Program-made: the position numbers and the translations under genes | In this document: positions 32,310 to 37,448 of the stretch, piece by piece | Layout of the letters: each line of letters opens with the position of its first letter | Numbering within the stretch: the stretch's first letter is position 1 | The notes under the pieces: model-generated | Database searches by the model: none | The model's input: the letters and a program-made list of their open reading frames with translations, nothing else | What the model was told of the DNA's origin: nothing | NCBI GenBank assembly: GCA_023269545.1 | Contig: JAHFTB010000026.1 | Coordinates: 1-37,448, forward strand | DNA: 37,448 nucleotides | Direction of reading: 5' to 3' | Source of the DNA: Verrucomicrobiota bacterium | Lineage (GTDB): Bacteria; Verrucomicrobiota; Verrucomicrobiia; Chthoniobacterales; Xiphinematobacteraceae

Positions 32310-33665
32310 TTATGATGAAATTTGCTTTTTGAAATGAATTCGAAGGACACGCCGAGCATCGGTTTCGGTTACTGTGGCTAGGTAATCCCCTATACGAATG
32401 TTTTCGCCCTGGAGGGGGATATGCCCCAATGCCACTGTGAGGTAGCCTCCAATTGTGCTGACTTCCGGGGAGCCAAAGTCCATATGAAGCTTGTCAGCAA
32501 GTTCATACAGAGCCAGAGCTCCTTCAACAGTGAATTCCTGCTCGTTAATTTTGTGAAATTCCTGCTCCGTGGTGTCAAATTCGTCTTGGATGGAACCGAC
32601 GATTTCTTCGAGTACATTATCGAGTGTTACGATACCGACGGTGCCTCCGTATTCATCTACGGCAACTGCTAAATGAGCATGTTTGTTCAAGAAGAGGGGG
32701 AGAAGTTTTTCCAGGGACATCATTTCCGAAACGTGAAGGAGATCTCGACGAATTGCCATCAGGTCTGCTTTACCTTCATGTACTAGGGCGAGTAGGTCTT
32801 TAATGTGGACGAGGCCAAAGGAATCATCGAGATGTCCGCGGCAGAGAGGAAAACGAGTGTGCCGAGAATCAATGGCTCGTTTTACTTCATGTTCGAATGG
32901 TTCTTCCACATCGAGATAAATGACATTTCCTCGCGGAGTCATGATATCCCGAACTACGCGTCGCCTTAAATCGAGCGTGTTAATCAGGATTTCTTTCCCC
33001 ATCGGTGAAACTTCTTTGGACTTTTCGCTCTCGGAGAGGATGACGCGCAATTCTTCCTCGCTATGAGCCAGTTCAAATTCTTCGACAGGTTGAATGTGTA
33101 AAATGTATTTCAGAAAGACATTCGACATGCCGTTCAGTAGGCGGATGAAAGGACTCAGAGGGATATAGAACCACTGAAGTGGGCGACTGATGAAGAGAAT
33201 GGTGGGCAATGCTTTGCGAATGGCTACTGATTTTGGAGCCATTTCCCCCAATACAATGTGCAGAATTGTAATGCTTAAGAGTCCCACTGAAATCGCAATA
33301 GTATGAATGAGTGCTATGGATTGAATCCCGATTTTGTGAAGAAAAGGTTCAAGCATGGCTGCTATAAATGGCTCTCCCACCCACCCCAATCCTAAACTCG
33401 CGAGGGTGATTCCCAATTGGGTTGCGGAAAGATAGGAATCTAATCGGGAAATTACTTGTTTGGCTTCCATTGCGGATTTGCTCCCTTCTCCCAGAAGGGT
33501 TTCCAATTGGCTGGAACGTACTTTTACGATGGCAAATTCCGAAGCCACGAAGAAACTATTCATTAAAACCAAAGCAAAAATCGCAAAGAGTTTTAAAAAA
33601 ATGATCCCTGCCGGATCCCACTCTGTTGTGATGCGGATAATGGAATCCGGGATCAATGGGCTCAT
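32310..33665 (-). CDS. CNNM/CBS-domain membrane protein (HlyC/CorC family)
   Basis: The 451-residue protein has an N-terminal CNNM (DUF21) domain with about four TM segments, including FFVASEFAIVKVRSSQLETL and ATQLGITLASLGLGWVGEP. A CBS pair follows (VVRDIMTPRGNVIYLDVEEP, and the MIRRD/EYGGTVGIVTLDNVLEEIVG region). The C-terminal CorC/HlyC domain includes FTVEGALALYELADKLHMDFG and HIPLQGENIRIGDYLATV. This family (CorC, YtfL, MpfA, CNNM) functions in Mg2+ or Co2+ transport or homeostasis; old annotation as haemolysin is misleading. It stands alone and its start MSPLIPDSIIRI leads quickly to TM1. Confidence 0.92.
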   Translation of the reverse strand: MSPLIPDSIIRITTEWDPAGIIFLKLFAIFALVLMNSFFVASEFAIVKVRSSQLETLLGEGSKSAMEAKQVISRLDSYLSATQLGITLASLGLGWVGEPFIAAMLEPFLHKIGIQSIALIHTIAISVGLLSITILHIVLGEMAPKSVAIRKALPTILFISRPLQWFYIPLSPFIRLLNGMSNVFLKYILHIQPVEEFELAHSEEELRVILSESEKSKEVSPMGKEILINTLDLRRRVVRDIMTPRGNVIYLDVEEPFEHEVKRAIDSRHTRFPLCRGHLDDSFGLVHIKDLLALVHEGKADLMAIRRDLLHVSEMMSLEKLLPLFLNKHAHLAVAVDEYGGTVGIVTLDNVLEEIVGSIQDEFDTTEQEFHKINEQEFTVEGALALYELADKLHMDFGSPEVSTIGGYLTVALGHIPLQGENIRIGDYLATVTETDARRVLRIHFKKQISS

Positions 33666-34020
33666 GAATTTTTGGATGCAACAGGTGCCGCGCTACTGGT
33701 ATGCCAATACTTTGGCCCGTATAGGAGAATCATTTTCAACTGACTTTCTAACAACATCTTCGATATCCAGAATATCGCAAACCGGTCCGTTGTCAGCGAA
33801 TTAGAATACTGGAATGAAATGCCTTTAGGCGGAGTGTCAAGGCAATGAAATGCCGGGTGAGGTAAAGGCACACATTCATTGCAACACTATAGCTTTGCTA
33901 TACAGGTTTCGCTATAATGGATATAGTGAGCCTCAAGCAATCCTTGTCCCCTTTGCGGCCAATTCGCAGCTTTTTTTAGGTTTTTAGGCTGTGGGGGGTC
34001 TGAGAAATAAAACTACCCAG
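33666..34020. other. Intergenic region with short repeats
   Basis: There is no supported gene. It holds AATGAAATGCC as a direct repeat (33813-33823 and 33844-33854). An imperfect palindrome with arms CACTATA (33885-33891) and TATAGTG (33922-33928) encloses ACAGGTTTCGCTATAA. A copy of the GGCTGTGGGG-type repeat lies at 33967-34003. The AGGTTTCGCTATA piece resembles an end of the element at 27650-27814. The promoter of the CNNM/CBS gene should be at the left end. Confidence 0.45.
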
Positions 34021-34290
34021 TTACCAACTGGATTTGGTGACCCCTGGAATCAGCCCTGCGGAAGCCATTTCGCGAAATGTAATACGAGATAGTTTAAATC
34101 TACGGATAAATGCGCGTCTCCGGCCCGTAAGTTGACATCTGTTTACCAAACGAGTGGGGCTGGCATCGCGAGGAAGCTGCGCCAAAGAGGCATAATCTTT
34201 CTTGGCTTTGAGCTCAGCGCGTAAGGCGGCATACTTTTCAACCGTCTTTTGTTTGCGCTTATTACGTTCAAGCCAGGATTTCTTTGCCAT
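34021..34290 (-). CDS. rpsN: 30S ribosomal protein S14 (zinc-free type)
   Basis: From ATG 34290 the protein has 89 residues starting [17 protein letters not shown], the S14 N-terminus. The RNA-binding core is [26 protein letters not shown] and the end is [11 protein letters not shown]. It lacks the CxxC pairs of zinc-binding S14 and so is of the zinc-independent type. The frame extends to 34329, but those residues are not S14-like. It stands apart from other ribosomal genes, as zinc-independent copies often do when induced by zinc starvation through Zur. Whether a zinc-type S14 exists elsewhere in this genome is unknown. An IS110 remnant lies about 56 bases upstream of its start. Confidence 0.9.
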   Translation of the reverse strand: MAKKSWLERNKRKQKTVEKYAALRAELKAKKDYASLAQLPRDASPTRLVNRCQLTGRRRAFIRRFKLSRITFREMASAGLIPGVTKSSW

Positions 34291-34345
34291 AAAGATGTGG
34301 ACAGTAAATAAGGCAGCATGCGCTTGCAAGAAAATTTTATTGATA

Positions 34346-34499
34346 CGCGGAATGCCGCTATATCTCCGATTCCAGGCAGGGAAGCAAAGAGGGTGCAGTC
34401 AGGATGCTGTGCGAAGAGTTTTTCTATTTCTGCAGGGTAAGCTAGCTGTATGTGGAGGGTTTGCAGCATCCGCACTTGGGTCAGTGCAGACGGTTGTTA
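34346..34499 (-). pseudogene. Remnant of an IS110-family transposase
   Basis: A minus-strand frame of about 50 codons contains [20 protein letters not shown], followed by GIGDIAAFR. This corresponds to the C-terminal Transposase_20 region of IS110 proteins, whose conserved motif is H-P-D-x-x-x-F-x-S-L-P-G-x-G. The frame starts after a stop codon and loses homology at about 34346, just before rpsN. Only this fragment of about 45 residues is present, so it is non-functional. The N-terminal DEDD domain and both IS ends are missing. Confidence 0.75.
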
Positions 34500-34521
34500 G
34501 CTTGTGCAATTTACTTGTGTA

Positions 34522-34606
34522 CTGGAAGTTGCGCACTTTGAGGAGTTCTGGGAGCAAAAAAGCCATTTTAGCCTACAAGGTTTCCCTTTTTTGCGTAACA
34601 TCACAT
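34522..34606 (-). repeat. Short repeat family 1, copy C
   Basis: This copy shares GCGCACTTTGAGGAGTTCTG and TTTTAGCCTACAAGGTTTCC with the other two, and reaches GCGTAACATCAC at its right end. Both outer ends differ slightly from the consensus (CTGGAAGTTGCGC instead of CTGACGTGACGC), and no target duplication is visible. It lies between the IS110 remnant and the foreign-looking reductase gene, 27 bases before that gene's start, so it forms part of that gene's leader. Confidence 0.85.
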
Positions 34607-34633
34607 ATTAAAAGAAATAAAAAGGAGCATGTA

Positions 34634-35704
34634 ATGCAGCAAAAAGCGTTGATTGCCGGTATCAGTGGTGTGATTGGCACGGCATTAGCAGAACAATTAC
34701 TCAGCAAGGGCTGGCAGGTTTATGGCCTTTCCCGCGGACGCACGCAAGTCCCCGCAGGGTGCCAGACGTTCGCGGCCGATCTTACCTCTGTGGATTTTGT
34801 GAATCACGCATTGAAAGATCAGCAGTTCGATAAAGTTTTTTTTAGCGTGTGGTCGCGTCAGAAAAATGAAAAAGAGAACATTCGCGTTAATGGTGTAATG
34901 GTGCGTCATGTGATTGATGCGCTGGGCGAGCGTCTGCGCGGAGCTCATGTGGCATTGGTGACTGGTCTCAACCATTATATTGGCTCATTTGACGCCCACG
35001 GTAGAGGTGCGGTGGCCATGACCCCCTTCCGTGAAGAACAAGGGCGTCAACCGGTGGATAACTTCTATTATGCGCAAGAAGATGAATTGTTTGCTGGAGC
35101 GAATAAATATGGCTACAGCTGGAGCGTTCACCGCCCACATACCATTATTGGTTTTGCGCTGGGTAACGCGATGAACATGGGGCAAACGCTGGCGGTTTAT
35201 GCCACATTGTGTAAAGAAACCGGGCAGCCCTTTGTGTTTCCTGGTTCAGAAGCGCAATGGAACGGCCTCGTCGATATGACTGATGCGCGTCTGTTGGCGC
35301 GGCAACTAGAATGGGCGGCGACGACGCCAGCGGCACAGAACCAGGATTACAATACGGTTAATGGCGACGTGTTTCGCTGGAAATGGATGTGGCAGCAGAT
35401 TGCCGATTACTTTGGCATTGAAGCGGTAGTACCCTTCCCCGGCAATATAAAACCGTTGGAAGGACGCATGGATGATGCGCCGGCGCAATGGCGAGTGATT
35501 GCGGAAAAATATCAGCTGCGTGAGGCTGATATCAATAATCTGGTTTCATGGTGGCACACGGATGCCGATCTGGGCCGCACGAGGGAGGCCTTTGCCGACG
35601 TCAGTAAGAGCCGTAAAGCCGGTTTTGCCGGTTACCAGAGTACGCTCGATGCCTTCATAGAGCTGTTTAAAAAATTAAAGGTAGGAAAATTTATCCCTAC
35701 TTAA
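34634..35704 (+). CDS. PRISE-type SDR (progesterone 5-beta-reductase/iridoid synthase-like), probably acquired
   Basis: The 356-residue protein has a Rossmann start ALIAGISGVIGTALAEQLLS (G-x-x-G-x-x-G), VALVTGLNHYIGSF and DNFYYAQED. The last two correspond to the PRISE motifs around the catalytic Lys (TG-x-KHY) and Tyr (NFYY-x-x-ED). Here the Lys position is Asn (TGLNHY), so the standard catalytic pair is incomplete. Known relatives reduce enones with NAD(P)H. The start follows a clear AAAAAGGAGCATGTA Shine-Dalgarno, stronger than most in the window. Codon choice (many GCG, CTG, GGC, CGC) differs from the neighbours. With the IS110 remnant and the repeat at its border, this suggests lateral transfer, perhaps from a gammaproteobacterium. 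Confidence 0.85.
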   Translation: MQQKALIAGISGVIGTALAEQLLSKGWQVYGLSRGRTQVPAGCQTFAADLTSVDFVNHALKDQQFDKVFFSVWSRQKNEKENIRVNGVMVRHVIDALGERLRGAHVALVTGLNHYIGSFDAHGRGAVAMTPFREEQGRQPVDNFYYAQEDELFAGANKYGYSWSVHRPHTIIGFALGNAMNMGQTLAVYATLCKETGQPFVFPGSEAQWNGLVDMTDARLLARQLEWAATTPAAQNQDYNTVNGDVFRWKWMWQQIADYFGIEAVVPFPGNIKPLEGRMDDAPAQWRVIAEKYQLREADINNLVSWWHTDADLGRTREAFADVSKSRKAGFAGYQSTLDAFIELFKKLKVGKFIPT

Positions 35705-35737
35705 TTCTGTTTGAGGGCTCCCCACTAAAAGTATTTC

Positions 35738-35756
35738 CTAAGAGCCTGTCTAAAAA
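35738..35756 (+). repeat. AGAGCCTGTCT-type repeat, third copy
   Basis: CTAAGAGCCTGTCTAAAAA lies between the reductase and ruvX. It matches the copies at 21088 and 23388 (inverted) except for one or two bases. It is probably an IS-end-like sequence without its element. Confidence 0.45.
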
Positions 35757-35770
35757 TATTTACCAGCACT

Positions 35771-36220
35771 ATGAATTACGAATTACCCACTTACAATTGC
35801 AGTCCCAGAGCTCTGGGAGTGGATTTTGGCGAGGTTCGTATAGGGTTGGCAATTACAGATGAGCTTCGGATGCTTGCCCATCCTTTGATCACTTTGGATG
35901 CCCGTAATCCAAAGGTGATGAGGCAGATCGGGGAAATTGTGATGGAAAAAAATGTTCGGGATGTGGTGCTCGGCCTTCCTCGAAATATGGATGGGAGTTA
36001 TGGGGCGGCGGCCGAGAAGGTCCGAGTTTTTGCCACGCTCTTAAAGCAGGAAATCAAGTGTCCTTTGCATCTTTGGGATGAGCGATGGACTACTGTGGCA
36101 GCCCAACGGGCCTTACGGGAAGCAGGTAAGAAGACAAAGGAGTACAGGGGATTTGTAGATCAAGTGGCAGCTCAGCTGTTACTACAAAGTTGGATGGATG
36201 CGCAGCCGCCCTCTCTGTGA
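35771..36220 (+). CDS. ruvX: Holliday junction resolvase-like protein / pre-16S rRNA nuclease (RuvX/YqgF)
   Basis: The 149-residue protein has the YqgF RNase H-like fold. ALGVDFGEVRIGLAITDELRMLAHP carries the first catalytic Asp (D-F-G-x-x-R-I-G). Later come VLGLPRNMDGSYG and HLWDERWTTVAAQRAL with the D-E-R-x-T/S-T motif. The GFVDQVAAQLLLQSWMD end matches the family's D-x-x-AA-x-x-I/L-L-Q. It processes the 5' end of 16S rRNA in E. coli. The stop overlaps the truA start by one base (TGATG), indicating coupling. The first 13 residues (MNYELPTYNCSPR) are not conserved; the start may be later. Confidence 0.93.
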   Translation: MNYELPTYNCSPRALGVDFGEVRIGLAITDELRMLAHPLITLDARNPKVMRQIGEIVMEKNVRDVVLGLPRNMDGSYGAAAEKVRVFATLLKQEIKCPLHLWDERWTTVAAQRALREAGKKTKEYRGFVDQVAAQLLLQSWMDAQPPSL

Positions 36221-37002
36221 TGCGTTTGAAGCTCACTATGGGTTACGAGGGGACCCCTTTCTCGGGATGGCAAAGCCAGTCGGACGGAAATGCGGTGCAA
36301 GATGTTATTGAAAAGGCTTTTTTGCGGATCATCGGCAAGCGAGTGGTTCTGCATGGTGCGGGGAGGACGGATGCAGGGGTGCATGCCTTGGGTCAATGTG
36401 CTCATGCGGATGTGCCCGAAGGGAGTATGAATTTGATGGATTGGCGACGGGCTTTAAATGCTAATTTGCCGGCGGAGATTCGAATTTTTGAGGTATGTCA
36501 GGCTCAATCGGATTTTCACGCGAGATTTTCTGCCTCTGGTAAGATCTATCGATATCGAATTTGGAATGCGGAAATAATGCCACCTTTGGAATGTCGCCGT
36601 GCCTGGCATGTGCCGGGTTCCCTTAATTTCGAACTGTTACGTTCAAATGCCGCGCTTTTCGAGGGACGTCACGATTTTACAGCTTTTTCGGCGAATAGGA
36701 TCCGAGCCAAAGCAAGAAGGACCGTGCCGGAAGGGGATGCTCTGCGGACGATTAAACGCATACAAGTCACCTGTTCTGCTCCTCAGGAAATCCAGTTGAT
36801 GTTCGAGGGAGAGGGCTTTCTTTATAAGATGGTGCGCATGCTGACGGGAGCCTTGGTGCGGGTGGGGCAAGGAAAAGAGGTTGCCGATTGGATTCCCACG
36901 TTATTAGGTTCTCCTATGGAAGTAAAAAAAAACCGATATGTAGCCCCCGCGCATGGACTATATCTTGTAAAGGTCCTTTATAGCAAAGCCTGCATAAAAT
37001 GA
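36220..37002 (+). CDS. truA: tRNA pseudouridine(38-40) synthase
   Basis: The 260-residue protein starts at ATG 36220, overlapping the ruvX stop, and begins RLKLTMGYEGTPFSGWQ as TruA does. The frame extends to 36190, but those residues are not conserved. The catalytic Asp lies in HGAGRTDAGVHALGQ (R-T-D-A-G-V-H-A motif). FHARFSASGKIYRYRI and EGEGFLYKMVRMLTGALVRVGQGK complete the signature. TruA makes pseudouridine at positions 38-40 of the tRNA anticodon arm. It is the second gene of the ruvX-truA pair. Confidence 0.95.
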   Translation: MRLKLTMGYEGTPFSGWQSQSDGNAVQDVIEKAFLRIIGKRVVLHGAGRTDAGVHALGQCAHADVPEGSMNLMDWRRALNANLPAEIRIFEVCQAQSDFHARFSASGKIYRYRIWNAEIMPPLECRRAWHVPGSLNFELLRSNAALFEGRHDFTAFSANRIRAKARRTVPEGDALRTIKRIQVTCSAPQEIQLMFEGEGFLYKMVRMLTGALVRVGQGKEVADWIPTLLGSPMEVKKNRYVAPAHGLYLVKVLYSKACIK

Positions 37003-37082
37003 GCCGCTGGCATTCCTATACCCATTCTCATGAAGCAACCGTTTGAATGGCATGGTGGGGAGAAAGATTTTGCAAGGTTGGG

Positions 37083-37448
37083 TTAAAAGAAACGTCCGAT
37101 TCTGCTATCCAATTGAAAGACCTGTCCTGAGGTGTGAGAGAGGGAATGTAAAAATACAATGAAGCGGGCGGTCTCTCGAATGGTATTAAAACGTTCCAAG
37201 GCGTGGTCACTGGCTTCACGCTTTAAGTGGGCGGTCATGCGGGTTTCCATGTATCCGGGGAGGACGCAGTGGAGACGTATGTTGCTTTTTCCCCATTCGC
37301 GAGCGAGGGATTGCACAAGGCCAATCAGACCGGCTTTAGCTGCCGCATAGTTGGCTTGTCCTACATTTCCAAATTTGGCGCTACCGGAGGATAGAAAACC
37401 ACAGAGCCTCCGTGGGGCGGCTTCATGAGAGGGGCTGCAGCTTGTGCG
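37083..37448 (-). pseudogene. C-terminal part of a FabG-like SDR, frameshifted, runs off the window
   Basis: Read leftward, 37448 onward encodes AQAAAPLMKPPHGGSVVF in one frame. From 37394 the next frame encodes LSSGSAKFGNVGQANYAAAK, with the catalytic Ser and the Y-A-A-x-K (Y-x-x-x-K) pair. It continues with SLAREWGKSNIRLHCVLPGY and a family-typical end (TARFIVFLHSLSHTSGQVFQ). The two frames meet at a run of four A at 37395-37398 (plus strand), where one more base would restore SVVFLSSGS. So either the gene is frameshifted or one base was lost in sequencing. The family oxidises or reduces acyl-chain or sugar hydroxyls with NAD(P). The N-terminal GxxxGxG region lies outside. Confidence 0.8.

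Noticed and set aside
33813-33854. Direct repeat AATGAAATGCC, two copies
   Set aside because: Only two copies with a 20-base spacer and no regular array; neither CRISPR-like nor a known operator.

Overview
The window is about 37 kb of moderate-GC bacterial chromosome. The genes are housekeeping and metabolic, mostly dense, but scattered with small repeats and broken mobile elements. Family-level resemblance points to a Gram-negative-type envelope (RND efflux pump with its adaptor, DsbD, ZnuABC). The HemQ/ferredoxin pair, the Lrp/AsnC regulator coupled to an aminotransferase, FabV and the general protein flavour suggest a member of the PVC group, most likely Verrucomicrobiota. That assignment rests on recall of families, not on a search. 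The mix of MITE-like repeats, interrupted genes and truncated transposases suggests a genome undergoing decay or recent repeat expansion.

Layout. 1-906: an IS transposase start that truncates a group II intron. 1052-1127: tRNA-Gly(GCC). 1174-2144: folB and a HAD phosphatase. 2229-2889: dciA-like gene and a ferredoxin, divergent from hemQ (2938-3810). 3828-5132: MHS-type transporter. 5463-10990: RND pump, adaptor and aroB, read leftward as one unit. 11165-12364: fabV. 12409-15159: sugar transporter and MATE exporter. 15556-15858: small basic protein. 16095-19186: zur-znuA-znuC-znuB zinc uptake operon, read leftward. 19365-21090: an Lrp/AsnC gene broken by an 84-bp repeat, coupled to an aminotransferase. 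21206-24948: dsbD, a redoxin and prmA. 25274-27472: aspartate-type aminotransferase and PPK2. 28310-29338: LacI-type regulator. 29477-31705: the sulfur cluster described below. 32310-33665: CNNM/CBS protein. 34021-34290: rpsN. 34346-35704: IS110 remnant, repeat, and a foreign-looking PRISE-type reductase. 35771-37002: ruvX and truA. 37083-37448: the end of a frameshifted SDR gene.

The most interesting system is at 29477-31705. A well-formed SAM-I (S-box) riboswitch at 31705-31589 precedes a threonine-synthase-like PLP enzyme. That gene is followed 6 bp later by a MoaD/ThiS-family sulfur carrier that closely resembles CysO and ends in Gly-Gly, and then by a stand-alone NIL-domain protein. SAM-controlled expression ties the cluster to methionine supply rather than threonine supply. 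The hypothesis is protein-thiocarboxylate-dependent sulfur transfer, perhaps making homocysteine from O-phosphohomoserine.

The second theme is small non-autonomous elements. Family 1 (about 84 bp) has three copies, two with perfect 5-bp target duplications (TTATT and CTTAA). Removing the TTATT copy restores the Lrp gene exactly. Family 2 (62-63 bp, CAGGACT ends) also has three copies, one with target duplication TAGGT directly before a transporter start codon and one inside the sulfur cluster. The two families share an inner ACGCAAAA-GGGGAAA-like end and may use the same transposase. A third inverted-repeat element (165 bp), an AGAGCCTGTCC end-like repeat flanking dsbD, and a GTAGACCCCACAGCC-type intergenic repeat are also present.
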